NCBI GenBank assembly: GCA_010093515.1 | Contig: MU001697.1 | Coordinates: 207,024-271,023 of the forward strand | DNA length: 64,000 nucleotides | Source: Lineolata rhizophorae | Taxonomy: Eukaryota > Ascomycota > Dothideomycetes > Lineolatales > Lineolataceae | Direction of reading: 5' to 3' | Shown: piece by piece, positions 11,880 through 23,258 of the stretch | Layout of the letters: each line of letters opens with the position of its first letter | Position numbering within the stretch: position 1 is the stretch's first letter | Program-made: the position numbers and the translations under genes | Notes under the pieces: generated by a model | The model's input: the letters and a program-made list of their open reading frames with translations, nothing else | Database searches by the model: none | Told to the model about the DNA's origin: nothing

Positions 11880-13435
11880 GCTGGCGACGAGCTTGTGCCG
11901 TACGAAGCCCTGTCTTCGAGACAATCGAGACGAACCGTTCTCGAGCACAAGAGGAGCCGACAACAAAAGGGGCCCCCGTACGAACGATTTCACTAACCGC
12001 AGCTAGGACCGCCTTTTGCTCCCGATAAAAATGCAACGGGGACAGCGTGTGGCGCGCAAATGGAAGAAAACAATGGGGAAGTCGCAAGCAGGCAGTTCGC
12101 AAAGAACGCAGGACAGGAGCGCGAATGTTGTCGTAGCGGAAGTCGCAAACGCACGCGGGCTGAGCTGGTTGATGGCGGCCAGCGGGCGCGGGCGGTAGGG
12201 AGCGGAAAAGCCGGCAGAAAAAACAGCGGCGGCGCGTTGTTGTTGGGGGCCCGTTGCTAGGGGAAGTGCACGAGCGGTGAGGGTTGTCGGTGGCTCCTAG
12301 CCAATCGTCTCGCGTCGCTCTTCGCGTCGCTGCGACATTGTCGTCTCCCCGGCGGCGGCCTTCCAACGCGTTTGGACCAACACGCCGTGATGGAATATGT
12401 ACTCGTTCGCTTCCGCGTTACTGACTCGCCGGGGCTCTTCAGGAGCTTCGGAAATGGCAACGATCTGATCCATTGACCTGTTTTAAAGGAGCGAAATCCC
12501 CTACCGGTCTAAAATGTCGTATTAGGGTATTGAGAGATACGATGGCAGCTCTGAATGTTCTCCTGGCCCGATATCATGAGTGTACAACTGTTGTTCTAAG
12601 GTTACTAGGTTTTAATTATGTTGAACTTTGGCGTAAATCGCTCCGAAACGGAGACCTTTGACGTAGTCTAGCATACCAATTTCATAATTCACCTTGATCA
12701 AAGCGTGCCCCAGTAAACACATTACCTATTCTTTTTTAATTGCTTTTTAAAAGCAGGAACGCCATTCTACATGACATGATTCCACGCCAAAAGAAAAAAA
12801 AAGTGAGAGCCCAAGACTTGAAGCTCCGCATTTACCCACCCCTTGGGCACCAAAAGGAGACATTACTGCCATGACAACAACAATTCAGACACCACGCATA
12901 GTGGGAACACAGACAAAACACCCCTTTCTCTCGCCCATCAGTCGCTCCATCCATCCCGGCCCATTTCGTGAGCAATGCAGACACATACATGCTTGTGCAA
13001 CAAGAGATAAAGACCCAGACCAACACAACAGTAACCCGGGAACATGATATACCCTCTTTGGTAGCCGAACAAAGTGATTCTTTTGGTTGGGAAAAGCAGT
13101 GTGATGATGAAAAAGCAGTCGTGAAGAAGGGAGAGAAAAGAGAAGAGAAGAAAAGGCTGACGCCGTACCAATGTATAGACAGCGAGCGCCAACGCGGGTC
13201 TAGCCACGTCAGTGTCTAGCATACCCGAGCAATAACGGCCACACTGCCGGATGGATGATTGGTACAAGGAGACCAAAAGGAAAAGCACTCCAAACAGTAA
13301 AAACCACTACAACGCACCCTGTATCCCCCACACGGACGCAGACACGAGCTCTCCACCCCCGACAACGTGACAATGCTCTCTCTTTACAATTGCACACAAC
13401 ACACAACACACAGACACATACAGACCTAATCTCCT
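11880..13435. other. Gene-free stretch between ubc11 and swr1
   Basis: Holds the ubc11 upstream region and the swr1 3' flank. No open frame here has recognisable domains or splice structure, and I see no RNA gene. Confidence 0.6.
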
Positions 13436-16400
13436 TCACCTCTTCCTCTTCCGCCTCGTCTCCACCCCACCCTTCTTCTTCTTTTTCTTCCCCTTCTCCG
13501 CCGGCGGCACAATCGGCACGTCCTTCACCTCCCACTCCCCAAACCCAAGCATATACTCATCGACATGCGGCCACTCGTCATCCTGGTCCCTGCCCGCGCC
13601 GGGGGGTCCATCGGCACTCACCCGTCCGCCACCGGGCACCGCAGGCGCGCCCGCAGACGCCGCAGGCGTCCCCGTCGCGCCGCTCGCCGTCGCTCTCGCG
13701 CCTGCGCCCGCCTCCGCCGGCTGCGCGCTCCCCGCCTTGGACGCCGCCGCGTCGGCCGTCTCGGACGACGCCTTTGCGGCGGCGGCGCGCTCGGCGAAGT
13801 CGGCCTCGTCGACGCTGACCATCTCCTTGGTGGCCTGCTTGGCGGCGCGCACGTCCTCGCTGTCCTCGACCGACTCGAGGATGGCCGAGTTGGCGCCGCC
13901 GAGGCCGGCCACGTCGTTTAGGACGCGGTCCATGGCGGCGTCCGCTTCCTTGGCGTCGGGGTCCGAGTCGGCGTCCAGGGGCTTGCCGGGCGTGGCGGCG
14001 CCGGTGCCGGTGGCGGCGCCGTCGTCGAGCGCGTCGCGGTACGTGACGCGGTTGAAGTAGTCGGTTGTGAACTCGCCTTTCTGGATGATGACATCGTCGA
14101 GGAGGCGCTTCTGGTCGCTCTTGCGGAGGATGTTGGCCTCGATGGTGGCCTCGCTGACGAGGCGGTAGACGTGCACGTCGCGCGTCTGGCCGATGCGGTG
14201 GCAGCGGTCCTGGCACTGCCGGTCCATGGCCGGGTTCCAGTCCAGGTCGTAGAAGATGACCGTGTCGGCGCCTGTCAGGTTGATGCCGAGCCCGCCCGAT
14301 CGGCTGCTCAAGATCATCACCGTGATGCGTTCGTCGGCGTTGAATCGCTCCGTCAGCACCTGCCGCTGCTCGATGCGCGTCGCCCCGTCCAACCGTAGGT
14401 AGCGGTAGCCGTGTATGTTGAGGAATGCCTCCAAGATGTCTAGCACGCGCGTCATCTGCGTGAAGATCAGCGCCCGATGCCCGCCCGCCTGGAGCTGCCG
14501 CAGTAGCGCTGCCAACCGCTGCAACTTGCCGCAGTCCCACTGCAGCAGCCGCTTATCCGGGAACGCGATGCTGAGCCGGACGCGCGCCTCGTGGAACGGG
14601 TCCGGGCCAGGAGCCTTCTCGGGGGGTCCGCGACTCGCCCGCAGGTAAGCCGCCTGGTGCTCGCGTGCAAACGCCAGACCGGTTCTCGTCAGAGCGTACT
14701 CGACCACGTCGGCCGCGCTTACCGCCGGCGTCACGCAGGCAAACTTCCGGATCGTGCTCTCCATGCGGGCCGCGCGCTCGGGCAGCGAGACAACTGCGCT
14801 GCGTAGGGCCTCCGACGAGTCTAGGTTCCATTTGGAGAGGTCGCGGCGGCGCGGCGGCGGGTTGCGGCGCGCGACGCGGTCGTCGAGGCGCAGGTCGAGC
14901 GTGTCGAGCAGGCCCTTGCCGTATATGGGGCGACGCTGGGCACGGCGCTGCGTCTGGGCCGCGCATGTGCGCAGCTGTTCGACAAGCTCGGTGCGAGCCC
15001 GCAAGCCGAGGTGCTGCACGGAGGCATCGATCGAGGTGCCGGCATAGAAGGACTCGTCGACTTTGCCCAGACGGCGGGTCGCGCGCTCGACGAGGTTGTC
15101 CACCTCGCGCGTGTCGGTCAGCGCTGCGACGCGCGTCGCCGTAATCATGGACGTGTCCTCATTCGCCGTTGGCACCAAGTTGATGGCGTCGAGATCGACC
15201 TTCTCCATTTCAACGTCGCGCTGGCGCAGCAGCCTCCTCCGCACGAGCAAGTCCTTGGTCTCGAAGTCGGCGACGGCGGAGCGCGGCATGGCGAAGGAGG
15301 TGACGATCTGGCGCGTCTCGAAGAGGTCCGGGTGGTTGCAGACCTTGCGCAGGCTCATGAGGCAGTTGATGATGCTCATGTAGTTGCCCGAGGCGAGGAT
15401 GGCGCGCGTGTCGGCCCGCCCCATGAAGCCGTCGTATAGCTGCCGCTGCCGCTTGCTCAGGCGGCAGTACACCACGTGCTCGTACTTTCCCGGCATCTGC
15501 TTCTCTACGTCGGCCTTGAGCCGCCGCAGCAGGTACGGCCGCAGCACCTTGTGCAGCTGGTCGACCGTCGCCTGGGCGTCAGCATCGAGCTGCTGCCGGC
15601 CTTGGTCTAGGATCTGCGATGACGGGTTGCGCAACGCCGTCGTGAACTTCTGCAGCTCGGCGAAGCCGCCGTGTCCGTCGTTGCCACCGGGCATGAGGAA
15701 GAAGAGCAGCGACCACAGCTCAGAGAGGTTGTTCTGCAGGGGCGTGCCTGTGAGGAGCAGTCGCTTCTGGGTCTTGAACGTCAGCAGCGTCTGCCAGCGC
15801 TGTGTCTGGAAGTTCTTGATGTTATGCGCCTCGTCGAGGATGAGGTAGTACCAGCGGCGCTTTTTGAAGGCGGCCGCGTCCTGGAGGATGAGCTGGTAGC
15901 TCGTGATGCACACGTTCCACAGGTCGTTATTCATCCAGCCTTCGCGCTTGCGCTTGCGCTCCTCGATAGTGCCGTAGTACGTCAGAATCTTGAAGCCCGG
16001 GCACCACTTCTTGAACTCCATCTCCCAGTTGAGCATAACGCTAGTGGGCACCACGACCAGGTGCGGGCCCCACACCTCGTGCTCGACCGCCAGGTGCGCA
16101 AGCAGCGCGATGGTCTGAATCGTCTTGCCCAGGCCCATCTCATCCGCAAGAATGCCGTTCGTGTTTCCCGCGTACAGTCCGGCGAGCCAGTCGAGGCCGT
16201 CATGCTGGTACTCGCGCAATGTGCCGCGGAGCAGCGACGGGATCGGCGTGCGGTCTTTCGGCGCGGGCGTGACGGCCGACATTGGCGTGCGCGTCTCGGC
16301 ACGGCCCTCATGACGGTCGATTTCCTCCACAGGCTCTTCGGTGGCCGCCGTTGCACCAGCAGCGTTGTCCTGGCGCTCGACCTCCGCTTCCGCGAGCTCC

Positions 16401-19400
16401 TTATCCAGCTGGACCGAGGGCGACGTCTTGGGCGATGTCCTATTCGTCGAGACATCCGGCACATGGTCGTGGTCGCCATTTTGATACGCCGGGGTCGACG
16501 CGGCCGACATCAAGCTCTCGGGAACATCGGAGTCCTTCGGCGGAGATCCAGCCATCATGTCGACGGATTCGGCGGCGGCGGCATGGTGATCGCCGTTGGT
16601 CAGGGCCGGCGCCTGCTGCTGGTGTTCGCGTTCGGCGGAATCTGGCTGATCCATGTCCACGTCGTCGTCACCACCGCCCTCGGCGACTGACTGGACCGCG
16701 GGCGCTTTCGACTCGGCCTTTGCGCGCATCTTGAGGAGATCGGTCTGGGAGAAGAAGCCCGCAATGCCATCGTCCTCGTCACTAACCTCCTCGCCCTCCC
16801 CGTCCCCGGACCCCTCTTCCTCCATATCCTCGTCCTCGTCCTCGTCCTCCGAGCCCAGATCCGACTCCATGTCGTCGTCTTCATCATCCTCGTCGTCGAG
16901 CAACTCGGCCCCAACGTCTTCGAGCTCGATCTTGGAGTAGTCCCTCTTCACGTCGAAGCGGGACTCCTCGAAAGCTTCGGCAACAAACCCTTCTTCTTCC
17001 CCGTCCACATATCTCGTTGAGTGCCCATTCAACAAAGGCCCAGCCGCCCCGCCGTCGCCACCACTACCAAGCGCATCATTCTCATCCGCATCCTCATCTC
17101 CACCCTCGACCGAGCTCGCCGCCTCCTCCTCCTCGCTCGTGCCGCCCTCCTCGTCCATGAACACCGCCGGCAAATTCCCGTACTTGGCCCTCAACTGCTC
17201 GGCCGAGAGCTTCTCATCCTCGTCGATGGCGTCGCCCTCATCCTCGCTGCTCTCGTCTTCACTCATGTTCTCGTCATCAGCGGCGATGCGCTGGTCGTCG
17301 GTGTCGGCGATGCTCCTCTCCTCGGCGTCCTCGTCGCTGCTCTCCGCATCCGGGTCCACGTCCATCTCCGCGTCGTCGTCCGCATCCTCCTCTTCGACAG
17401 CCTCGCCCCGCCTCCCCCTCTCCAGCAACAGCTTCTCGCTCACGTCCAGCATCTCCTCCAACGCCCTCTTGCCCTCCCTCCACCTCTCCTCCTCCCACCT
17501 TGCCACCCGCCTTCTCCCCACCTCTCCCCTCACGCCATCCCACCACCCCGCCAAGTCCGTCACAACCTGCCTATACCTCATCCTCGCGACCCGCTCCTCC
17601 CTCTCCCTCCTCTCCTCCTCACTCAGCACTTCCACCAGCCCCTCGCCCTCCTCCCTCCTCCTGCGCTCCATCCATTGCACCGCCCTCCACGCCGCCTCCG
17701 CCGCCACCTTCCTCGCATTCCCCACATGGAACCTGCGCTCCCTCTCCATCAACCTCCTCGTCACCAGCGCGTGTCCAACCACGTAATCCCAATGCCCGAA
17801 CCTGCGCGGCGGCTCCTCGGCCGGGTCCGGCGCGTACACGGAGCACCGCTCGCGGCTGAGCGCGCCGCCCGGCGCCGCCGCCCGCAGCACGCGCTGCCGC
17901 GCCGCCGCCTCGGCCCGCGCCTCGCCGTCCGACAGCCGCTGCCCGAACGCCTCGCCGCCCGCGTCCGCCAGCGCGTCGTCCGTCGCCAGCCACGCCCCCA
18001 GCGACCCGTGCTGCCGCGGCGCCGCCACCTGCTGCGGGTTCAGCAGCGTGGGGATCGCGTACGCGTAGTGCTGGTGCGTGGTGCGGTGGCGGCCCGAGCG
18101 GCGGGCCGGCTGTGCGGGCGAGGATGCGGAAGGAGATGAGCTCGCCGCGGCGGCGGTGGTGGGGTCGGGGTCGGCTGCTGCTGCTGCGGCTGCGGCTGTG
18201 GATGCGGATGCGGATGCCGATGCGGTGGGCGAGAAGGTATTTAAGGATCGACGCGATGCGGCGGCGGTGGTTGCGGAAGGCGGTTGCTGGCGTTGTCGCG
18301 TGGGAGTCGAGACGGGTGCGGCGGCCGACGCGGCCGTAGACCGCCGCGTCGCGGCGCGGCCGCTGCTGCGCGTGCCGCGGCCGGGGGAGCCCGTCGACGC
18401 GCCCCCGCGCGGCGTGGTCGTGTAGCCGTTCGTCTGAGCCTGCTGGGCCCGAGTCGACGGGGCGCCGCTGCCGCCCGCCCTGCTCGAAGCGCCCGTCGCG
18501 CGCCCGCCTCTACCGGTGCCCCGGCCCCTTCCGCTGGTGCCCGAAACACGTTGTTGCGTCGCGCGTGCGCTCCCTCTGCTGGCATTTCCGCCGGCGCCGC
18601 GGCCCCTGCCGCCTCTCCTATTCCCCCTGCTCGCGGTCCCGCGCTGCGGCGAGCCGGTGCCATGCTCGGCCTCCGGCCTCCGAGCGCCCGCGTTCCGAAG
18701 ACCCCGTGTCACACGCCGTCCGCTGTCTTCTTCATGTTGTTCGTCTTCCTGTTCCTCTTGCTCCTGCGCGGGCGACGCCGCGGCCGAGGCCGCATTGAAG
18801 CGCGTCGACTTGCGCCGTCCGTCGACGACGATGGAAGTGGGCCCGTCGACGGCGATCTTTTTCCACGGAGGAGATTCGCGGCGGTGCGGGCGAGCGGCCG
18901 AGGTAGAACGCGTAGGTGTTTCGGCAGAGCCGTTCACGGCGGGCGAACGAGTGTGGCGGGAGGGTGAGAGGTTGCCGTTGGCAGCGACGGCTCCGTTGGT
19001 GCCGTTGGGCGCAGAGGTGTAGTGCGGCGGCGAAGCGGCGTCGTGATGCTTGCGCTTGAGGCTGCGGGCGGGGCCGCGCGAGCCTGCCCCCGTCGGGCGC
19101 GAGGATGCTGGTGCATGCCCGTTCGCGTTGGCTGGAGCCAGGCCGCCGCCGTGGTCACCGCCATCGGAGGAAGCAAATGAAGATAGTGGGGAGGCTGGCG
19201 AGTCGTCGGATTCGGAGGTCTGAGGATGGAGGCGTCGGTTTGCAGGTTCTGCGCGTTCGGGCCGCGAGGGGCCGTCATCGTCATGGGCATTCACGGGTGC
19301 GTCAATGTGCTGGTGCTGCCGGTCGTCGCTGCTGCCACGCGTGGTGGATGAGGCAGCCGCGGCGGACGCGGTCCCGTTGACTGGGCGCTGCGGCCGCACG

Positions 19401-19570
19401 TCTGCGTCTTTGGCCGAAGCCTGCTGCCGGGAAGCAGGCCGACCATTTGCGAGGGACTGCTGCTGCTCGTACTCGACATGGCCATTCGCAGGGCCGGGAC
19501 GCGTCGCATCTCCATCGGGTGCGCTGTCGTGCGGGACCTGGACAGGCGCGGCGTGGTCGTCGTCGGCCAT
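13436..19570 (-). CDS. swr1: Helicase SWR1, Swi2/Snf2-family ATPase of the SWR1 complex
   Basis: Catalytic ATPase of the SWR1 complex, which exchanges H2A for H2A.Z in nucleosomes. One uninterrupted frame of 2044 residues. Roughly the first 580 residues are disordered, rich in Ser, Arg, Gly and Pro. The HSA helix that recruits actin and actin-related proteins follows (HWDYVVGHALVTRRLMERER, about 590-640). A long acidic stretch comes next. The ATPase has Walker A DEMGLGKT near 1145 and the DEAH box ILDEAHNIKNFQ near 1240. The second lobe, with DRCHRIGQTRDVHVYRLVS near 1790, is separated by an insert of about 350 residues typical of the INO80/SWR1 class. The tail is basic. I chose ATG 19570 (MADDDHAAP) because the frame upstream of it looks non-coding, although it stays open to 20146. 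Confidence 0.95.
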   Translation of the reverse strand: MADDDHAAPVQVPHDSAPDGDATRPGPANGHVEYEQQQSLANGRPASRQQASAKDADVRPQRPVNGTASAAAASSTTRGSSDDRQHQHIDAPVNAHDDDGPSRPERAEPANRRLHPQTSESDDSPASPLSSFASSDGGDHGGGLAPANANGHAPASSRPTGAGSRGPARSLKRKHHDAASPPHYTSAPNGTNGAVAANGNLSPSRHTRSPAVNGSAETPTRSTSAARPHRRESPPWKKIAVDGPTSIVVDGRRKSTRFNAASAAASPAQEQEEQEDEQHEEDSGRRVTRGLRNAGARRPEAEHGTGSPQRGTASRGNRRGGRGRGAGGNASRGSARATQQRVSGTSGRGRGTGRGGRATGASSRAGGSGAPSTRAQQAQTNGYTTTPRGGASTGSPGRGTRSSGRAATRRSTAASAAAPVSTPTRQRQQPPSATTAAASRRSLNTFSPTASASASASTAAAAAAAADPDPTTAAAASSSPSASSPAQPARRSGRHRTTHQHYAYAIPTLLNPQQVAAPRQHGSLGAWLATDDALADAGGEAFGQRLSDGEARAEAAARQRVLRAAAPGGALSRERCSVYAPDPAEEPPRRFGHWDYVVGHALVTRRLMERERRFHVGNARKVAAEAAWRAVQWMERRRREEGEGLVEVLSEEERREREERVARMRYRQVVTDLAGWWDGVRGEVGRRRVARWEEERWREGKRALEEMLDVSEKLLLERGRRGEAVEEEDADDDAEMDVDPDAESSDEDAEERSIADTDDQRIAADDENMSEDESSEDEGDAIDEDEKLSAEQLRAKYGNLPAVFMDEEGGTSEEEEAASSVEGGDEDADENDALGSGGDGGAAGPLLNGHSTRYVDGEEEGFVAEAFEESRFDVKRDYSKIELEDVGAELLDDEDDEDDDMESDLGSEDEDEDEDMEEEGSGDGEGEEVSDEDDGIAGFFSQTDLLKMRAKAESKAPAVQSVAEGGGDDDVDMDQPDSAEREHQQQAPALTNGDHHAAAAESVDMMAGSPPKDSDVPESLMSAASTPAYQNGDHDHVPDVSTNRTSPKTSPSVQLDKELAEAEVERQDNAAGATAATEEPVEEIDRHEGRAETRTPMSAVTPAPKDRTPIPSLLRGTLREYQHDGLDWLAGLYAGNTNGILADEMGLGKTIQTIALLAHLAVEHEVWGPHLVVVPTSVMLNWEMEFKKWCPGFKILTYYGTIEERKRKREGWMNNDLWNVCITSYQLILQDAAAFKKRRWYYLILDEAHNIKNFQTQRWQTLLTFKTQKRLLLTGTPLQNNLSELWSLLFFLMPGGNDGHGGFAELQKFTTALRNPSSQILDQGRQQLDADAQATVDQLHKVLRPYLLRRLKADVEKQMPGKYEHVVYCRLSKRQRQLYDGFMGRADTRAILASGNYMSIINCLMSLRKVCNHPDLFETRQIVTSFAMPRSAVADFETKDLLVRRRLLRQRDVEMEKVDLDAINLVPTANEDTSMITATRVAALTDTREVDNLVERATRRLGKVDESFYAGTSIDASVQHLGLRARTELVEQLRTCAAQTQRRAQRRPIYGKGLLDTLDLRLDDRVARRNPPPRRRDLSKWNLDSSEALRSAVVSLPERAARMESTIRKFACVTPAVSAADVVEYALTRTGLAFAREHQAAYLRASRGPPEKAPGPDPFHEARVRLSIAFPDKRLLQWDCGKLQRLAALLRQLQAGGHRALIFTQMTRVLDILEAFLNIHGYRYLRLDGATRIEQRQVLTERFNADERITVMILSSRSGGLGINLTGADTVIFYDLDWNPAMDRQCQDRCHRIGQTRDVHVYRLVSEATIEANILRKSDQKRLLDDVIIQKGEFTTDYFNRVTYRDALDDGAATGTGAATPGKPLDADSDPDAKEADAAMDRVLNDVAGLGGANSAILESVEDSEDVRAAKQATKEMVSVDEADFAERAAAAKASSETADAAASKAGSAQPAEAGAGARATASGATGTPAASAGAPAVPGGGRVSADGPPGAGRDQDDEWPHVDEYMLGFGEWEVKDVPIVPPAEKGKKKKKKGGVETRRKRKR

Positions 19571-20203
19571 GACGGCTGGCGGCGGGGCCAGGCGCAGGCA
19601 AAAGGACGCAAAACACACCCGAGCCTCCCCCGATTCCGCGCTCGCGGCGTGCTCGCTCTCTCGCGAAGGGAGCCCGGGAGGCAACCACGTCAAAAGGGAC
19701 TCACGGGCAGGACACCCCACTGCGCCGCGCGACGGCGAGGCAAGACGGGCCAAAAGTGGTGTCAGACGACTCGTCCACGCGCGGCCGATGCGGATTCGCG
19801 GTCGGATTCGCGCTGCGGCGTCGTGGGCGGCCGCTACGGGTGCAAAAGGCGGTGGTTGCGCAGCTTTGGTTGGGTTTTGCTCCCGGGCGCAGAAACGCTG
19901 GAATCGGCCGGGGCGCGGCGGCTGACATGAGCGGCGCCGCGCCGCGGCTTTCTCCTTGCGGCTTAGCGCATTCACCTGACCTGCGACACCCGCCCGCGCC
20001 AGGCACTCGCTCCCCGTCACCGTCACCACAGAGCTCCCGTCCTTTAGCTCCTCCGCGCCCACGGCACCCGCCCATCTCCACCTTCCTTCCTTGCTTGTCT
20101 CTGTTCCCGCCGCTGGCCCTGCCGCCGCTCGCCGTACGTGCCGCAATTGCCCCGACTCTCAACTGTCTCTGGCCGCCAGACGTTCCCTGACGAGATTGCC
20201 CAG
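19571..20203. promoter_or_regulatory. Divergent intergenic region, swr1 / NDUFB8
   Basis: The 633 bp between two divergent starts must hold both promoters. It is GC-rich. I see no clear TATA box. Confidence 0.6.
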
Positions 20204-20961
20204 ATGCTCTCGCGGCGCATCGCGGCGGTCCAGCCGCTGGGTCGCGCCGTGCGCCCGGCCGCTGCCGTCCATCGCCCGTTCTCCACGGCCCAGCCGCGCC
20301 GCCAGCAGCTCACCGAGGCCGAGGACCCCGACATGGTATGCACGAACCGCCTCCGCCTGCCTCTGCCCGCTGCCGGCTCCCTTCCTCTTTCCACCATGGC
20401 CCCCGCGCACCTTCCGCTCTCTCTGCTCGACGACGACCGCACCTGCCTCGCCTCGTCCCTGCCTTCCTCCGCCTTCTCGCCACCGACATGGCTGCTGACC
20501 GCTCTCCTTCCCCGCCCCCAGAACGGCGCCTACCCGAACCCCCCGCCCGTCAAGCGCCAGCACCGCGACCCCTACGCGCCCTGGTGGGACCAGCAGGAGC
20601 GGCGCAACTTCGGCGAGCCCGTCCACGAGGACAACGACGTCCTCGGCATCCTCTCCACCGAGGACTACCAGCACTTCAGCCAACGCCGCGGCCTCATGCT
20701 CTGGGGGTTCACCATCGCCACTTTCGCCGCCCTCATGGCCACTGTCAAGATGCTCTATCCGGACAAGCCGGCCGCGCCGAGGACGTTCCCGGGCGGGCTG
20801 GATGAGGAACTAGGCGGCCAGGGAGCGCTAAGGGTAAGTGCTTGGCTTGGTTTGATCCCTGGGGAAAGCCCTAGATGGAAAGGACGAGCGACATGAGTTG
20901 GACCTTGGCTCCGGTGCTAACGCTTCGGCAGGCGCGGAAAGAGGGCGAAGATGAATGGTAG
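20204..20961 (+). CDS. NDUFB8: NADH:ubiquinone oxidoreductase subunit NDUFB8 (ASHI type)
   Basis: Accessory membrane-arm subunit of mitochondrial complex I. Exons 20204-20335, 20522-20833 and 20932-20961 give 157 residues, all phase 0. The N-terminus (MLSRRIAAVQPLGRAVR) is a mitochondrial presequence. The conserved matrix segment reads YPNPPPVKRQHRDPYAPWWD, then RRNFGEPVHEDNDVLG. One transmembrane helix follows (GLMLWGFTIATFAALMAT), then LYPDKPAAPRTFPGGLDEEL, and the last short exon adds ARKEGEDEW. Branch sites CTGAC and GCTAAC precede the two acceptors. The first intron is open in one frame, which extends an apparent ORF, but the spliced form matches the family. Confidence 0.93.
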
Positions 20962-21262
20962 GCGAGGGGGACGGGCATCGGAACAGATGCAACGGAAGCC
21001 CTAGCTCCACGTAGTGTACATATCATACCGAATATGCCGGGCAGCAATTGCCCATTGTTTCACGCCGTGGAATCGTGCGCACAGACAGACGAAAAAAATA
21101 AAAATAAAAAATAAAAAAAAGGAAGTATATCATCAACCGCCAAAGGTATTCTAAAGCTAGAAAAATAGGCCGTTCAAGCACCCCACCCAACCAGCCCAAA
21201 CACCTCCAAACCCAGTCCAAATACCATACCAAATACCCTTCACCGACCGCCCCTTCTCGTCG

Positions 21263-23258
21263 TCACCCTTTTTCCCTCCCGAACCCCAAACCCCCCTCAT
21301 CCATCCCCCCTTGGCCACTCGCCGGCGACTCGTAGTCCCTCCTCGGCCCGTCCACCGGCGGCAGCTCCTCCGCAATCGCATCCTCGTAGCTCGGCGGCGC
21401 GTCCTCGTACCCGGCCGCGCTCTGCGCTGGCAGCCCGCTCGCCGACGTCGCCGACGGCCTCGGCGGCATCGGCGGCCTCCCCGCCGCGGCGGCGGGCGAA
21501 ACGGGCGACGCGGGCGGGGGCGCCCCGCCGGCCGGGAACGGGTACTCGGCGGGCCTGCCGTGGGGCCGCAGCGCGGCGGCGGCGGCGCCCTCGCCGGCCG
21601 CGCGCGGCGGCGACGCGGCGGGCCGCAGCGTGCCGGCGTGCTCCATGGCCTTGAGCAGGGCGGGCGGCGGCGCGATGCCCGACAAGACCTGGACGGGCAG
21701 GCGGAGGGGCAGGACGACGAGCTGGTCCTTGCCGCGCTCGCGCGAGCCGAAGCCGAGCCCGACGCGCACCTCGAGGTCGTAGCAGCGGGCGAGGTTGCAC
21801 GTCTCGAACGAGGGGGCCACGGTGGCGGGCACGCGGCGGTCGGCCCACCACCGGTCGGGCACCACCGTCTCGGCGCCGGCCGCCGCCGCCGCCGGCGAGC
21901 TCGCGTCGCCCAGCGCCACGCCCATGTTGGACAGCGAGACCAGCACCCAGCTGCTGGACTCGCGGCGGCGGATCCCGTGGGCCCGCACGTCCGTGTACCC
22001 GATCAGCTCGACGTGCAGGATCTGCATGAAGAGCGGGGCGCCGCGGCGCGAGGACGCGGGCGAGAGCTGCGTGGCGACGAGGCGGAGGGGCAGGGGCTCG
22101 CCGCGCGTGAGGATGGCGGGGTTGGGCAGCCGGGCGTCGATGGAGAAGCGCGGCGGCTCGGCCGGCGTCGGCGACGCGGGCGTCGATGGCTGGGGCCCGT
22201 CCGGCGTCGTCGGCGAGGACGGCGTCCCCGGCGTGCTCTGGCTGGAGGGCGTCTTGGAGAGCAGCGATTTGAAGAAGGATTCTTTGCGGGGGCCGCCGGG
22301 GGGGGTCAGGGCGGGCTGGAGGAGCTGGAATTGATGCTTCTGGCGGGCGTAGACTTCGCCGTCGGGGTGGGAGGGGCGCGGCGGCTCGATGGGGAGGAAG
22401 GGAAAGACGGAGTACTATGTGTGTGTGTGGACACGACCGGATGGTCAGCTAAGCCTGTCGCGTCTGAGGTAGGTTGAAAGTGCTAGGCATGGCTTGCCGG
22501 CGTAGACGTACCGCTCTCGAATTCTCCTTGTAGAACTGCGGCCGGTTCACGGTCACTTTGACGTAGTACTTGATCTCAGCCTCGCCGGGGAAACCGCTCA
22601 GCGTCGGTGGTAGAGTCTTCTTCACGTGGTAGGCGGGCGTCTTGGCGAGCTCGAGCTGCATGCCGACGATGTTAATATTGTTGGCGAGGTTGTTTGTGGC
22701 GCTGCAAGAGTTGTTGAATGGGAACTATGGTGCGGCTTGCATCAGCATAGGATCATGTGGTTGAGGGAGGCAGAATGGACTGATGAATGGCATTGCGGCC
22801 TAGCTCGTACCTTGAATTCGAACGGATACTCGTGCTGTCCCGCTTGCAGCGTAAACGAGCTGCCCTGCTGCACGCTGTCCTTGACATTTGCGGGTGGGAA
22901 AACGGTGTTGACCTTGTACAGGAGCTAAAGAGTGCGTTTTAATCGTCAGTCATTTGGACATCACGTTGGAAGAAAGCAGGAAAAAGAGAATTGCTCCATT
23001 AAAGTAAAACTGCGGATGCCTAGCTTCAAACCCTTTAGGTTCGAGTCGTACCTTGTGCACCTCGAGCTCGTACTTCTGCCTATCCCCACCATTCTGCTTT
23101 GGCGGAGGGAGCAAACGCGTCCGGCTTTCTCCTTCGAGCTTGACCACTATTGATGAGACAGAGGCATTGGTTGTCGTCCGGAGTTGGATGCGGCCGGATA
23201 TGATATCAAGATTGGTGTAATGCGAGTGAGGTCGGTCCAGTATTATTTGGACAATCAT
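21263..23258 (-). CDS. Alpha-arrestin domain protein with PPxY motif
   Basis: Arrestin-fold adaptor. Relatives recruit a NEDD4-type ubiquitin ligase to membrane transporters for endocytosis. Exons 23258-23052, 22924-22811, 22724-22512 and 22414-21263 join in phase 0 to 561 residues. The arrestin N-domain starts at once (MIVQIILDRPHSHYTNLDI, then SSIVVKLEGESRT). It continues through GQHEYPFEFKFPFNNSC and GEAEIKYYVKVTVNRP. The C-domain covers the LPNPAILTRGEPLPLRL, LIGYTDVRAHG and ETCNLARCYDLEVRVG segments. The tail is Pro/Ala-rich and disordered, with PPSYEDAI near residue 525, a PPxY site for WW domains. I cannot assign it to a particular arrestin subfamily. Confidence 0.85.

Noticed and set aside
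15671-16690. 339-codon + strand open frame
   Set aside because: Antisense to the SWR1 ATPase domain.
19571-20146. N-terminal extension of SWR1 by 192 codons
   Set aside because: The frame is open, but the extra sequence is unlike the protein's own disordered N-terminus and lies in the divergent promoter. MADDDHAAP is the natural start.
21311-22477. 388-codon + strand open frame
   Set aside because: Antisense to the last arrestin exon and composed mostly of Arg, Gly and Ala.
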